In this document: one piece after another, positions 27,411-36,786 of the stretch
Layout of the letters: the number at the start of each line of letters is the position of its first letter
Numbering within the stretch: position 1 is the first letter of the stretch
DNA from: an uncultured Desulfobacteraceae bacterium
Lineage (GTDB): Bacteria > Desulfobacterota > Desulfobacteria > Desulfobacterales > UBA5852
DNA length: 64,000 nucleotides
Direction of reading: 5' to 3'
Assembly (NCBI GenBank): GCA_913060875.1
Contig: CAJXSL010000001.1
Location: 1 to 64,000 of the forward strand
Notes under the pieces: model-generated
Told to the model about the DNA's origin: nothing
The model's input: the letters and a program-made list of their open reading frames with translations, nothing else
Databases searched by the model: none
Made by a program: the position numbers and the translations under genes

Positions 27411-28985
27411 TCAGATTTTGAAGCTTTCCGCGACACCGGCGTATTGCTTGCGCAATTCGGGTTTTTCGATTTTGCCGGTGGGGTTGCGGGGAACTTCCCC
27501 GAAGATCACCCGCCGTGGTCGTTTGTAGCGCGGCAGGTCCTGGCAGAAGGTGTCGATCTCCTGGGTTGTCAGATCCTGGCCAGGTTTGACCTTCACGATG
27601 GCCGTGGCGATTTCGCCCAGACGCAGGCTGGGCAGGCCGATGACGGCCACATCCTGGATCCGGGGGTGCCCCTGCAGGAAATCTTCGATTTCCACCGGAT
27701 AGATGTTCTCGCCGCCGGTGATGATCACATCTTTTTTGCGGTCCACCAGCCAGATAAAGCCGTCGTCGTCTTCGCGGGCCACATCGCCTGTCAGCAGCCA
27801 GCCGTCTTGAAGGGTTTCCCGGGTTGCCGCGGGGTTTTTGTAGTATTCCCGCATGACCCCGGGCCCCTTGACGATGAGTTCCCCCGGCGTTCCGGGGTGC
27901 ACCGGAGCCATCTTGTCATCCACGATGCGGTATTCCCAATCGAAACCGGGGCGGCCGATGGCGCCGACCTTATGGTTGTTGTTCATGCCCAGGTGAACGC
28001 AGCCCGGCCCGGTGGATTCGGTCAGACCATAGTTGGTGTCGTACTGGTGGCGGGGGAAGCATTTCTGCCACTCCCGGACCAGGCTGGGGGGTACGGGCTG
28101 GGCGCCGATATGCATCAGGCGCCATTGATCGAGTTTGAAGTCCTTGAGCTTCAGCTCGCCGCTCTCGATGGCAAACAGCACGTCCAGGGCCCAGGGCACG
28201 AGCAGCCAGACGATGGTCACCTGTTCTTCCGACACGGCTTCCAGGATCCAGCGTGGTTCGATGCCCTTGAGGATGACCGCTTTGGCCCCCACGATGAAGT
28301 TGCCGAACCAGTGCATCTTGGCCCCGGTGTGGTAGAGAGGCGGGATGCACAGGAAATTGTCCTCGTGGGTCTGCTGGTGGTGGCGGTTTTCCACATAGCA
28401 GGCATATTCCAGGTTGCGGTGCGTCAGCAGGGTCGCCTTGGGGGTGCCGGTGGTGCCTGAAGTAAAATAAAGGGCCGCTTCGTCTTCCAGTTGTAAGGGA
28501 ACCTCAGGGGCCACAGCCTTGGACGTTCCCAGGAAAGCGTCGAAGTGCTCGGCATATTCCGGGGTTTTCGCCACCGGGCCGACGAAGATGTAAAAACGGA
28601 CCGTACGGTCCAACTCGGTTTTGATGGCATCGATCCGGTCGATGAATTCTTCCCCGAAAATCATGGCCTGGGCCTCGGCGGTCTCAGCGCAGCCCAGGAT
28701 CGTCTTGGCCACGAAACGGAAATTGAGGGGGACGGCCCACGCCCCGGTACGCAGGATGCCAAAATAGACCGGCAGCCATTCGATGCAGTTCATCATCAGG
28801 TGAACCACCCGATGCCCCTTGGTGATGCCCCGGGCGATCAGGGCCTGGGCCACCTGGTTGGCCTGCTGGTCAAACGCGGACCAGGTGATTTCGGTGCGTT
28901 TGTCGGCTGCCGGGGCGCGTTCGATCAAGGCGGTTTCGCTACCGTACATGCGGGCGTTGCGGGCCAGAATTTCAGTGATGATCAT
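27411..28985 (-). CDS. AMP-dependent acyl-CoA synthetase (medium/short or aryl acid type)
   Basis: 524 residues from ATG 28985, preceded by CAGAGAAAG; an upstream extension to 29135 is not convincing. ANL motifs: ALYFTSGTTGTPKATLLTHRN (loop residues TSGTTGTPK), YGLTESTG, WLLTGDVAREDDDGFIWLVDRKKD and the catalytic Lys in PTGKIEKPELR. It activates a carboxylic acid to its CoA ester via an acyl-AMP. Length fits the medium-chain/aromatic/OSB-CoA ligase-like group rather than FadD15. Substrate is unknown. Confidence 0.88.
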   Translation of the reverse strand: MIITEILARNARMYGSETALIERAPAADKRTEITWSAFDQQANQVAQALIARGITKGHRVVHLMMNCIEWLPVYFGILRTGAWAVPLNFRFVAKTILGCAETAEAQAMIFGEEFIDRIDAIKTELDRTVRFYIFVGPVAKTPEYAEHFDAFLGTSKAVAPEVPLQLEDEAALYFTSGTTGTPKATLLTHRNLEYACYVENRHHQQTHEDNFLCIPPLYHTGAKMHWFGNFIVGAKAVILKGIEPRWILEAVSEEQVTIVWLLVPWALDVLFAIESGELKLKDFKLDQWRLMHIGAQPVPPSLVREWQKCFPRHQYDTNYGLTESTGPGCVHLGMNNNHKVGAIGRPGFDWEYRIVDDKMAPVHPGTPGELIVKGPGVMREYYKNPAATRETLQDGWLLTGDVAREDDDGFIWLVDRKKDVIITGGENIYPVEIEDFLQGHPRIQDVAVIGLPSLRLGEIATAIVKVKPGQDLTTQEIDTFCQDLPRYKRPRRVIFGEVPRNPTGKIEKPELRKQYAGVAESFKI

Positions 28986-29254
28986 GATAACGGCTTTCTC
29001 TGGGTTTCCATTGTTGATACACGTTGGATGCGATCCGATGCATAACAGACAGCAGCGTCGACGGTCAACCGGATCGGGGCCGTCGGGCGGAAAAAGCAAA
29101 CCCTCCCGGGAATTGCGCGTGACGGCCGTCGGCAATCAGGTTTGACAATTGCGGTCCACCTGCCTAAAAAACGCCGGAATGGTTCGCAAAGCCCATCAAC
29201 CCCAAGCGAACCTTCCACAAAAGATTGTAAACCGTCATCATCCGAGGAGCAGGC
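28986..29254. other. Divergent spacer between acyl-CoA ligase and HAD phosphatase
   Basis: No gene or repeat recognised. It must hold the start signals of both flanking genes; AGGAGC at 29248 is the ribosome site of the HAD gene. Confidence 0.4.
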
Positions 29255-30049
29255 ATGCAGCCGATTCAAGATTTCCCCCCATCCCAACGGTCCCAGATTC
29301 AATATCTGCTGTGCGATATCGACGACACCCTGACAGTCGCCGGGCGCCTGCCGGCGGCGGCGTATGCCGCGCTGGAGCGCCTGACCGCGGCCGGCATTCA
29401 TGTCATTCCCATTACGGGGCGCCCCGCGGGTTGGTGCGACCACATGGCCCGCATGTGGCCCATCGCCGGACTGGTGGGTGAAAACGGTGCGTTTTATTTC
29501 TGTTACGATGCTCAAGCGCGCCGCATGGTGCGGCGCTACTGGAAAGCGGATGCCGAACGTCGTGAAGACCGCGCGCGCCTTGATCGCATCGAAAAGGATA
29601 TCCTGAAAGCCGTTCCCGGCTGCCGGGTGTCGGCCGATCAGGCCTATCGGGAAGCGGATCTGGCCATTGATTTCTGTGAGGACGTGCCGGCCCTGCCCAT
29701 GGATCAGGTGGAGAAAATTGTCACCATCTTCGAGCAGGCGGGGGCCCGGGCCAAAATCAGCTCCATCCATGTCAACGGCTGGTTCGGCGATTACGACAAA
29801 CTTGCCATGACCCGGCTGTTGTTTCGCGAGCAGTTTGAGTGTGACCTGGAAACCGTGCGCGACACGGCGATTTTCGTGGGGGACTCCCCCAACGATGAAC
29901 CCATGTTTGCCTATTTTACCCATGGGGTGGGGGTTGCCAATATCCGCCAGTTTGCGCATGGGATGCAGCATTGCCCGGCCTGGGTGACCCGCAAAGAGGG
30001 AGGTTACGGATTTGCCGAAGTGGTGGCCGTTATCCTGGGGGCCTGCTAG
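29255..30049 (+). CDS. HAD-superfamily phosphatase (Cof/SPP-MPGP-like)
   Basis: 264 residues. HAD motifs are CDIDDTLT (nucleophile Asp and acid/base Asp), PITGRPAGW, and GDSPNDEPMFAYF, with a large type-C2 cap between. The closest named groups are sucrose-phosphate/mannosyl-3-phosphoglycerate phosphatases and Cof-type sugar phosphatases. It lacks a signal peptide. Its TAG stop is also the first three bases of a MITE-like element. The gene is convergent with the ugp permease gene, and a role in glycerol or sugar phosphate turnover is possible but unproven. Confidence 0.85.
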   Translation: MQPIQDFPPSQRSQIQYLLCDIDDTLTVAGRLPAAAYAALERLTAAGIHVIPITGRPAGWCDHMARMWPIAGLVGENGAFYFCYDAQARRMVRRYWKADAERREDRARLDRIEKDILKAVPGCRVSADQAYREADLAIDFCEDVPALPMDQVEKIVTIFEQAGARAKISSIHVNGWFGDYDKLAMTRLLFREQFECDLETVRDTAIFVGDSPNDEPMFAYFTHGVGVANIRQFAHGMQHCPAWVTRKEGGYGFAEVVAVILGAC

Positions 30050-30309
30050 CCCGAACATTTCATGAAATTTTTTCGAGACAATAAATTTTACGCCAATATT
30101 CAGGGCTATGAAGGCTATTGTCGGGATCTAATTTTCAGGTGACACGTTGTACCCTTGGTCGATTTCCAAATTCATCGATAAAATTTCACCCTGCGGGCGC
30201 GCCCGAGATGCCTATTGGCCGCGTTATCAGGGGCTTGCGGTACAGGCGTACAGCGGCACCCCTGATGCCTTGCCAATGAACATCTCGAACGCGTGAAATA
30301 TCCGGGCTA
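30047..30309. repeat. MITE-like element with TAGCCCG inverted ends
   Basis: The left end TAGCCCGAACATTTCATG and the right end CGTGAAATATCCGGGCTA are inverted repeats matching at 15 of 18 positions. Inside are nested arms CGAGATGCCTATTGG (30204-30218) with CCAATGAACATCTCG (30273-30287), and ATCAGGGG (30226-30233) with CCCCTGAT (30259-30266). No ORF is present. It fills nearly the entire spacer between two convergent genes. Confidence 0.85.
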
Positions 30310-30315
30310 GGCAAC

Positions 30316-31236
30316 CTACTTTTCCCGTTCCACCAGGCCTTTCACGAACCAGCGCTGCATGAACAATACCACCAGGATTGGCGGCAGCATGACGATCAGG
30401 GCGGCGGCCATGGCCTCGTTCCAGAACGGCAGGTCGTCCGCCTGGGGAATCAGGTTCTGGAGCCCGATGACGGCGGTCGTCATCTTGGGGTTGGTGGTGA
30501 TCAGCAGGGGCCAGAGGTACTGGTTCCAGCCGTAGACGAATTCAATCACGACCAGGGCGGCGATATTCGTCTTGGACAAGGGCAGAATGATCTTACGGAA
30601 GAAGGTCATGGCCGAAGCACCGTCGATCTTGGCGGCTTCACAGAGCTCTTCCGGGATGGTCAGGAAAAACTGGCGGAAGAGAAAGGTGCAGGTGGCCGAT
30701 GCCACCAGCGGCAGGATCAGGCCGGTATAGCTGTCCAGCAGGCTCAAGTCGAGTTTGATTTCGATGTCGTGGCCAACGAACCAGGCCACGATGCCGTCCA
30801 GATGCAAAAACTCCCACAACATCTGCAGCGGGCCGAAGAGGTTGGCCGCCATCTCGTAGGTGGGCAGGATGCGAACTTCCACCGGCAGCATCAGGGTGCA
30901 GAATACGGTGACAAAAGCCACGGTGCGCAGGCGGTAGTCGAAATAAACGATGGAGAAGGCCCCCAGCAGGGATACGCAGATTTTGCCGATGGTGATGCCG
31001 CTGGCCATGATGAACGAATTCGTCAACTGGGTTCCCAGATCCCCCTTGTTCCAGGCGGCCTGCATATTGACCCAGAACTGGTCGCTCGGAATCAGCGGCA
31101 TGGGCACCATGGACACCGTTTCGATGGGATGGGTGGCGGCGATGAGGGCGTAAATGATAGGGAATCCCACCACCAGGATGCCCACCATCAGAAAAATATA
31201 CGTCAGCGTGTCCAGAATGGGTGTTCTTTCAACCAT
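30316..31236 (-). CDS. ugpE: sn-Glycerol-3-phosphate ABC transporter permease UgpE
   Basis: 306 residues from ATG 31236 (a TTG at 31242 is possible). Six membrane helices are visible, with the ABC-permease EAA loop EAAKIDGASAMTFFRKIILPLS near residue 200, given by its key residues EAAKIDGAS. It is the MalG-like half of the channel, paired with UgpA. The gene begins right after the ugpA stop. Confidence 0.9.
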   Translation of the reverse strand: MVERTPILDTLTYIFLMVGILVVGFPIIYALIAATHPIETVSMVPMPLIPSDQFWVNMQAAWNKGDLGTQLTNSFIMASGITIGKICVSLLGAFSIVYFDYRLRTVAFVTVFCTLMLPVEVRILPTYEMAANLFGPLQMLWEFLHLDGIVAWFVGHDIEIKLDLSLLDSYTGLILPLVASATCTFLFRQFFLTIPEELCEAAKIDGASAMTFFRKIILPLSKTNIAALVVIEFVYGWNQYLWPLLITTNPKMTTAVIGLQNLIPQADDLPFWNEAMAAALIVMLPPILVVLFMQRWFVKGLVEREK

Positions 31237-31242
31237 GACCAA

Positions 31243-32133
31243 TCAACCTGTGTATTGAACGCGGCGTTCGACATATTTGAACTGCATGACAGTGATGAAA
31301 ATGATCAGGCTCATCAGCACAATGGACTGGGCGGATGAGGATCCCAGATTCAGGCCGATAAAACCGTCCTGGTAGACTTTGTAGACCAGAATGTTGGTCG
31401 ACCCCCCCGGGCCGCCCTGGGTGACGGTGTGAATGACCCCGAAGGTCTCGAAAAAGGAAAAAATGATATTCATCACCGTGACGAAAAACAGTGTGGGGGA
31501 CAGCATGGGCACGACGATGGCCCAGAAGCGCCGAAAGGGGCTGGCGCCGTCCATGGCGGCGGCCTCGATCAGGGAATGGGGGATCGCCTGCAGGCCGGCC
31601 ATGAAAAAGACGAAATTATAGCTGATCTGTTTCCAGGCACTGGCCATGATCACCATTAGCAGGGCGTCGGTGCCGTTCAACACCGGATTCCAGTCCACAC
31701 CAAACCAGCGCTTGATAGCCAGGGACACGACGCCGTACGAAGGATGCAGCAGAAAGAGCCACAAAACGCCGGAAATGGCCGGGGCCACGGCGTAGGGCCA
31801 GATCAGGCAGGTCCGGATCAGCGCCTTGGCCCGCAGGGCGCGATTGGCCAGGGTGGCCAGGAACAGCCCGCCGGAAATGGAGACAAAGGCCGTCGATGCA
31901 CTGAACACCAGGGTGATCACGATGGACTTCAGATAGAGTGGATCCTGGAACAGCTCGATGAAATTGTCGAACCAGACGAAGCGGTTGTGCAGCCCAAAGG
32001 GATCGCTCAGCATCATGGACTGCATCAACCCCTGCAGGGCCGGCCAGTAAAAGAAGGTGGCCGTGACCAGAATCTGGGGCAGAATCAGGAAATAGGGCAG
32101 AAAGCGATTGGAGAAAATCGAACGCTTGATCAT
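31243..32133 (-). CDS. ugpA: sn-Glycerol-3-phosphate ABC transporter permease UgpA
   Basis: 296 residues, MalF-like. Six membrane helices and the EAA loop EAAAMDGASPFRRFWAIVVP are present (key residues EAAAMDGAS). With UgpE it forms the inner-membrane pore for glycerol-3-phosphate or glycerophosphodiesters. It follows ugpB after 72 bases that contain a strong stem-loop. Confidence 0.9.
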   Translation of the reverse strand: MIKRSIFSNRFLPYFLILPQILVTATFFYWPALQGLMQSMMLSDPFGLHNRFVWFDNFIELFQDPLYLKSIVITLVFSASTAFVSISGGLFLATLANRALRAKALIRTCLIWPYAVAPAISGVLWLFLLHPSYGVVSLAIKRWFGVDWNPVLNGTDALLMVIMASAWKQISYNFVFFMAGLQAIPHSLIEAAAMDGASPFRRFWAIVVPMLSPTLFFVTVMNIIFSFFETFGVIHTVTQGGPGGSTNILVYKVYQDGFIGLNLGSSSAQSIVLMSLIIFITVMQFKYVERRVQYTG

Positions 32134-32152
32134 GGCGGCTCGGCATTAAGGC

Positions 32153-32184
32153 GGCGCTTCCGGCAGGTGCTGGCCGGAAGCGCC
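32153..32184 (-). promoter_or_regulatory. Intercistronic stem-loop between ugpB and ugpA
   Basis: Perfect 12-bp arms GGCGCTTCCGGC and GCCGGAAGCGCC with an 8-base loop. There is no T-tract. Such stem-loops after binding-protein genes usually protect the upstream mRNA from 3' decay or attenuate transcription, giving more binding protein than permease. Confidence 0.75.
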
Positions 32185-32205
32185 GTTGTGGTTGTGATCC
32201 AGAGG

Positions 32206-33534
32206 TTATTTATATGTTTTTTCAAAGGAGCGCAACAGATCGTTGCTGCGTTTGACGGCACTGTCGAGGGCATCCTGGGGGCTCTTGGTGTCGTTCCAGA
32301 CCAGTTCCAGCTCTTCGTTGATCACGTTGCGGATCTGGATGAAGTAGCCCAGCCGCAGACCGCGGGAGATTTCGGTGGGATCCCGGCGGGTCATCTGTTT
32401 GATGCCCACTTCCTGGTAGGGGGATTCTTTGTAGTATCCCTGGTCCTTGAGGGCCTTGTAGGCCGTCAGGGTAATCGGGAAATACCCGGTTTCCTTGTGC
32501 CAGTAAATCTGCATGTCGTTGGTGGCCAGGAAATCCAGGAAGGCGGCCACGCCGGCGTATTCATCCTTGCTGTGGCCTTTGAGGACCCAGTTGGAGGCCC
32601 CGCCGATGATGCTGTTCTGGGGCGCTTTCATCCACGCTTCCACGGGCAGGGGCGCCACGTCCCAATTAAAGTCCTTGACGGCTTTTTTCAGTTTGGCGAT
32701 GCCGCTGATGGAATCGATGTAGACGGCCGCATTCTGGGCGATGAATTCGGATTTGGGGCCCTGGTATTTCTGGCCGCCGTAGAAGAAGCGCTTGTCCTTC
32801 ATCCAGGCTTTGAGACGCGTGATGTGATTGACCACCTTGTCGTTGTTAATCATCAACTCGCAGTCCAGTCCCTTGTAGCCGTTGGCCTTGGATGCGAAGG
32901 GGATGTTGTGGATGGCGGAGTAGTTTTCGATCTGGGTCCAGGATTGCCAGGCCGTGACCATGCCGCCGGGAACGCCGGATTTCACGATTTTGTCCAGCAT
33001 TTCACCAAGTTCGTCCCAGGTGACCGCTTTGGATTTGTCCAGGGGGGCCAGGCCCGCTTTTTTGAACAGGTCCACGTTGTAGTACATGACCGGTGTGGAG
33101 GAGTTGAACGGCATGGAGACCAGGTTGCCGTTGGCATCCATGTAGTAGGAAAGGACCGGCTGCAGATAGTCTTTCCAGTTGACCTTGTAGCCGGCATCGG
33201 CCATGAGCTCATAGACCGGATAAACGGCACCGGAGAGCATCATGAGCTGGGTGCCCACCTCGAAGCTTTGCAGGATGTGGGGCTGTTTGCCGGCCCGGAT
33301 GGCGGCCACCCCGGCGTTGACGGTTTCATCGTAGTTGCCTTTGTTGGTGCCGATGACCGTGTACTTGTCCTGCGAGTCGTTGAACGCTTTGATCATGGTG
33401 TTGCAGACTTCCCCACGGGCACTGCGCATGGCGTGCCACCAATGGATTTCGATGCGTTTGGCCATTACCTCGCCGGCCGTAAAGACAACCATCAGAGCAA
33501 GCGCAATAACCAAGACTAGATTCCGCGATTTCAT
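32206..33534 (-). CDS. ugpB: Glycerol-3-phosphate-binding periplasmic protein UgpB
   Basis: 442 residues from ATG 33534, which has AGGAGG seven bases upstream; the longer frame to 33603 lacks support. A Sec signal peptide ends near VMA (residue 25). The mature protein starts with the UgpB signature IHWWHAM and has FNDSQDKY, KGNYDETVNAG and QSFEVGTQLMM, all typical of UgpB. It captures glycerol-3-phosphate or glycerophosphocholine-like ligands in the periplasm. First gene of the ugpBAE run. Confidence 0.92.
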   Translation of the reverse strand: MKSRNLVLVIALALMVVFTAGEVMAKRIEIHWWHAMRSARGEVCNTMIKAFNDSQDKYTVIGTNKGNYDETVNAGVAAIRAGKQPHILQSFEVGTQLMMLSGAVYPVYELMADAGYKVNWKDYLQPVLSYYMDANGNLVSMPFNSSTPVMYYNVDLFKKAGLAPLDKSKAVTWDELGEMLDKIVKSGVPGGMVTAWQSWTQIENYSAIHNIPFASKANGYKGLDCELMINNDKVVNHITRLKAWMKDKRFFYGGQKYQGPKSEFIAQNAAVYIDSISGIAKLKKAVKDFNWDVAPLPVEAWMKAPQNSIIGGASNWVLKGHSKDEYAGVAAFLDFLATNDMQIYWHKETGYFPITLTAYKALKDQGYYKESPYQEVGIKQMTRRDPTEISRGLRLGYFIQIRNVINEELELVWNDTKSPQDALDSAVKRSNDLLRSFEKTYK

Positions 33535-33837
33535 GACCTTTTCCTCCTCTCCCATGAGTGCAATTGACAACCGGCACCCGCCGATCGGGTCCGGTTTATT
33601 CATTCATTATGAGATATAGATGACTATAATATTTTACACGCATATCGGGGATGTGATAATGGAGTCAAGGATTAATTGGCTCCCGCAGGGAAGATTTCGT
33701 GGCTGGTCGATTGTTCGATTGAATTATAAACAATTTTAGAGATTTAAAGACGTATATCATAATACCGGGCTGCCGAAAAAATGCAGCCATAACAGAACGG
33801 AAGCTGCGCACACCGATCTTGGGACGGGAATGGAACG
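33535..33837. promoter_or_regulatory. Divergent control region of the ugp genes
   Basis: This spacer separates ugpB (minus) and ugpC (plus). The part 33600-33770 is AT-rich (ATTATGAGATATAGATG, AAACAATTTTAGAG), as expected for back-to-back promoters. In enteric bacteria this transporter is PhoB-controlled; I did not find a clear pho box by eye. Confidence 0.45.
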
Positions 33838-34935
33838 ATGGCACGTGTCGATCTAAAAAAGGTGGTCAAACGATTTGGTAAAGTGGAAGTGGTCCATGGG
33901 ATTGATCTGGCAATCGACGATGTCGAATTTGTCGTCCTGGTGGGGCCCTCGGGGTGCGGTAAATCCACGACCCTGCGGATGGTCGCCGGTCTGGAGGAGA
34001 TCAGCGAGGGCGAAATTTTTATCGACGATCAGCGGATCAATGACGTGGCCCCCAAAGACCGCGGCGTGGCCATGGTGTTTCAGAACTACGCCCTGTATCC
34101 CCATATGAACGTTTTCAATAATATGGCGTTCGGCCTCAAATTGCGTAAAACACCCAAGGCCGAGATCGAAGAACGGGTCCAGCGGGCCGCCGGCACCCTT
34201 GGGCTGACCGATCTCCTGAAGCGCAAGCCCCACGAGCTCTCGGGCGGCCAGCGCCAGCGGGTGGCCATGGGGCGGGCCATTGTTCGCAACCCCAAGGTGT
34301 TTCTGTTCGACGAGCCGTTATCCAACCTGGATGCCAAGCTGCGCACCCAGATGCGGATCGAGATCAAACGGCTGCACCAGAAAGTTCAGAACACCATCAT
34401 CTACGTTACCCACGATCAGGTGGAAGCCATGACCCTGGCCGATCGCATCGTGGTCATGCGCGACGGTTACATCGAACAGGTGGGGGCGCCCCTGGACATC
34501 TTCGAGAACCCGGTCAATACCTTCGTGGCCGGTTTCATCGGCAGTCCGCCCATGAATCTCGCGCCGGCCAAGTTGGCGGCGGAGGGCGCCGGGCTCGTGC
34601 TGGCCTTCGAAGGCGGCCTGCGGGTGCCGGTCCCTGCCAAAACGGGGGTCGATCTTCAAGCCGGCATGGATGTGATCATGGGGCTGCGGACCGAGGACAT
34701 CACCATTGACAACGGCGACACCAAGGTGCCGGAAGAATGGAAGACCGAAGGCCTGGTGGAAGTGGTCGAACCCCTGGGCAGCGAAACCAATATGCACATG
34801 GATCTTTTCGGCACCAAATTGATTGCCAAAAGCGAGGGGCGCAAACTGGTCGGTCGCGGTAAAAAGATCCGGCTGGCCATGAATCTCGACCATTTGCATA
34901 TCTTCGATGCCCAAACCCAGGGCACCATTTACTGA
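33838..34935 (+). CDS. ugpC: ABC transporter ATP-binding protein UgpC (MalK family)
   Basis: 365 residues. Walker [10 protein letters not shown], the Q loop [14 protein letters not shown], signature LSGGQRQR, Walker [17 protein letters not shown] and the switch His in [10 protein letters not shown] are all present. The C-terminal 130 residues form the TOBE/MalK regulatory domain. It energises the UgpAE channel. It is encoded divergently from ugpBAE, whereas the usual arrangement is one ugpBAEC operon. A hairpin at 34937-34966 follows immediately. Confidence 0.9.
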   Translation: MARVDLKKVVKRFGKVEVVHGIDLAIDDVEFVVLVGPSGCGKSTTLRMVAGLEEISEGEIFIDDQRINDVAPKDRGVAMVFQNYALYPHMNVFNNMAFGLKLRKTPKAEIEERVQRAAGTLGLTDLLKRKPHELSGGQRQRVAMGRAIVRNPKVFLFDEPLSNLDAKLRTQMRIEIKRLHQKVQNTIIYVTHDQVEAMTLADRIVVMRDGYIEQVGAPLDIFENPVNTFVAGFIGSPPMNLAPAKLAAEGAGLVLAFEGGLRVPVPAKTGVDLQAGMDVIMGLRTEDITIDNGDTKVPEEWKTEGLVEVVEPLGSETNMHMDLFGTKLIAKSEGRKLVGRGKKIRLAMNLDHLHIFDAQTQGTIY

Positions 34936-35247
34936 TCGGGTTCGGTCCTCTTGACTGAAGAACCCGCCCTGAGGAAGACCGTCGCCTTGTTGCCGGAGAG
35001 GCTCCGCTGATCCGGGGTGCCATTCTAAAAAACTTCTTCACTATCTCAAGCGGAAAGGCCGTTTTTCAGCCCTCTCCTAAAAGGCTTATTGAGGTTTTCC
35101 GTTCTGAAAAAGAACCTCACTTCGCCAGACTTGCCGGAAGGAGGAATGGCCTTATTTTGGTAGGTGCCATTACGGCAAGATTTCGTCTGCGTGATCCTGC
35201 CGCCGGCAGGATTCATTCATCACGACCACCGGGAGATGACAAACTTC
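34936..35247. other. Spacer between ugpC and the thioredoxin gene
   Basis: 312 bases without a gene. It opens with the post-ugpC hairpin and contains a GAGGTT/AACCTC inverted repeat near 35090-35118. No known repeat family is recognised. GGGAG at 35231-35235 serves the next gene. Confidence 0.5.
34937..34966 (+). terminator. Hairpin just after the ugpC stop codon
   Basis: Arms CGGGTTC and GAACCCG are perfect, with extra inner pairing. It begins two bases after the stop. A T-tract is missing, so termination may be incomplete or factor-dependent. Confidence 0.5.
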
Positions 35248-35706
35248 ATGACCCAGAACGCCAATCCCTATCTCATCCGCTGCCCGGAATGCCGGACGCG
35301 CAACCGCATCCCGGCCGACAAACTCGGCGCGGTGGCCAAATGCGGCAAATGCGGCGGCGGCATTCCCACCGCCGATTTGCTCACGCCCCAGCCGCAGCTG
35401 GTGACGGAGGCCAATTTCGAAGCCCTCATTCTCAAGTCCCCCATCCCGGCCCTTGTCTACGCCTGGGCGCCCTGGTGCGGCACCTGCACCCAGGTCGGCC
35501 CGCTTTTCGACAGTTTTGCCCAGGATGCCAAGGGACGCGTGCGGGCCGGCAAGCTCAACGTGGATGCCAACAAGCAGCTGGCCGCGCGTTTCAACATCCT
35601 CAGTGTGCCGTTCCTGTTTGTCTTCGACAACGGGCAGTTGAAGAAAAGCCTGCCGGGCGTTCAGACCAAGCACGACCTGATGATGCTGATGGCCCCTTAC
35701 ATATAG
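35248..35706 (+). CDS. Zinc-finger thioredoxin (TrxC/thioredoxin-2-like) with CGTC active site
   Basis: 152 residues from ATG 35248 (ATG 35236 is possible). An N-terminal zinc finger with Cys 12, 15, 32 and 35 precedes a thioredoxin domain, the TrxC layout. The active site reads WCGTC (Cys 77, Cys 80) where thioredoxins normally have WCGPC. The cis-proline loop SVPFLFVF is intact. It should reduce or isomerise protein disulfides in the cytoplasm; the Thr is expected to shift its redox potential upward. Next in line are an unknown protein and a LolA-like gene. Confidence 0.9.
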   Translation: MTQNANPYLIRCPECRTRNRIPADKLGAVAKCGKCGGGIPTADLLTPQPQLVTEANFEALILKSPIPALVYAWAPWCGTCTQVGPLFDSFAQDAKGRVRAGKLNVDANKQLAARFNILSVPFLFVFDNGQLKKSLPGVQTKHDLMMLMAPYI

Positions 35707-35721
35707 GATGGTGACGTCCTT

Positions 35722-36669
35722 ATGACACAAAGGGCTTCATCATCGGCATTGGACCTTCTGGAAGATGCCCTGCGCCGCTACCTGGCCAATGGGGTCGTGC
35801 TGACGGAGGGTGTGCGGGGCTTCATGACGGCCACCTTCGGCGATGATGGGTTCGATACACTGCGGACCCTGTTGTCAGACGACTCCAGCGCCGAGCGGGA
35901 CTCCCTGCTGGATCTTTTGTTTTTCCCGGACGAGCCTTTGCAGATGGCCATCGAGCCGGTCTTGATGGACCATTGTTTCCGGGAGGAAGACGTGGCCCGG
36001 CTGGCCGAGCGTCTCAAGGCCGGCCCCGTGGCGGCCCGGCTGAGCCTGCCCGGGATGGATGACACTGTGGCGGCCGGCATGCCGGTGTTCGTTGTGGACG
36101 CTTTCCTGGCGCGGTTGAACCTCACCTGGCAACCGGTGGAAATGCTGAAGACGGCGCTGGCCCGTCTGGATGCCGGCCTTCTTGCCGCGGGCGCTAAACG
36201 CCCGGATGGGCACATCTGGCTGCGGGTCCAATTGCGCAATGCGGCCTTGCGCCAGACGCCGGTCCAAATCGGCTTTTTGTGCGATTTTTTCGAGCGTCTG
36301 CCTATGGACGATCCCGATTATGTCGACAAGCTGGCCTTCGCGCTCGTCTTTCTCAACGAACATGACGATAGCACCAACCTTTACCAGGCCCTGATGGATC
36401 GCAAGAAGTTTCTGTTCCAGCATCGATTGAAAGCCCGGCGAGCGGCCGAATTGGCGGCGCGCAGCAATATGGAAACCCTGATCATGACGGGTGTGCGCAC
36501 CCCGCATTTCGATGTTGCCGCGGCCGAAAAGAACCTGGCCCTGATCGACAGCATTGCCATGGCGGTTTTCGGCCGTACCGAATGGCTGGGAGGTGCGCCG
36601 GTTGAAGTGGATCTGGGCGGATCGGACGGATCTATGGGGCCGGATGATTTGGTCAAGAAGCTTTCGTGA
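35722..36669 (+). CDS. Uncharacterised helical protein
   Basis: 315 residues, 15 bases after the thioredoxin gene and probably co-transcribed with it. It is soluble, mostly alpha-helical by composition, with no signal peptide, few cysteines (one each near residues 104 and 204) and no motif I recognise. The region HIWLRVQLRNAALRQTPVQIGF and the Asp-rich DDPDYVDKLAFAL stand out, cited here only as landmarks near residues 170 and 205. Function unknown. Confidence 0.75.
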   Translation: MTQRASSSALDLLEDALRRYLANGVVLTEGVRGFMTATFGDDGFDTLRTLLSDDSSAERDSLLDLLFFPDEPLQMAIEPVLMDHCFREEDVARLAERLKAGPVAARLSLPGMDDTVAAGMPVFVVDAFLARLNLTWQPVEMLKTALARLDAGLLAAGAKRPDGHIWLRVQLRNAALRQTPVQIGFLCDFFERLPMDDPDYVDKLAFALVFLNEHDDSTNLYQALMDRKKFLFQHRLKARRAAELAARSNMETLIMTGVRTPHFDVAAAEKNLALIDSIAMAVFGRTEWLGGAPVEVDLGGSDGSMGPDDLVKKLS

Positions 36670-36786
36670 CGGCGGCCTTTTTTCCGGGATGGGTGTTTAC
36701 AAACTGTGTGGATTCCCCTAAGAAGCCATTTTTGGGGATGGCCTCTGGGGCTGTCACGCTACAACGACATGGAAGGGATCGATCCG

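Noticed and set aside
31744-33519. 591-residue plus-strand ORF
   Set aside because: Spans parts of two real minus-strand genes (ugpA, ugpB) and the stem-loop between them.
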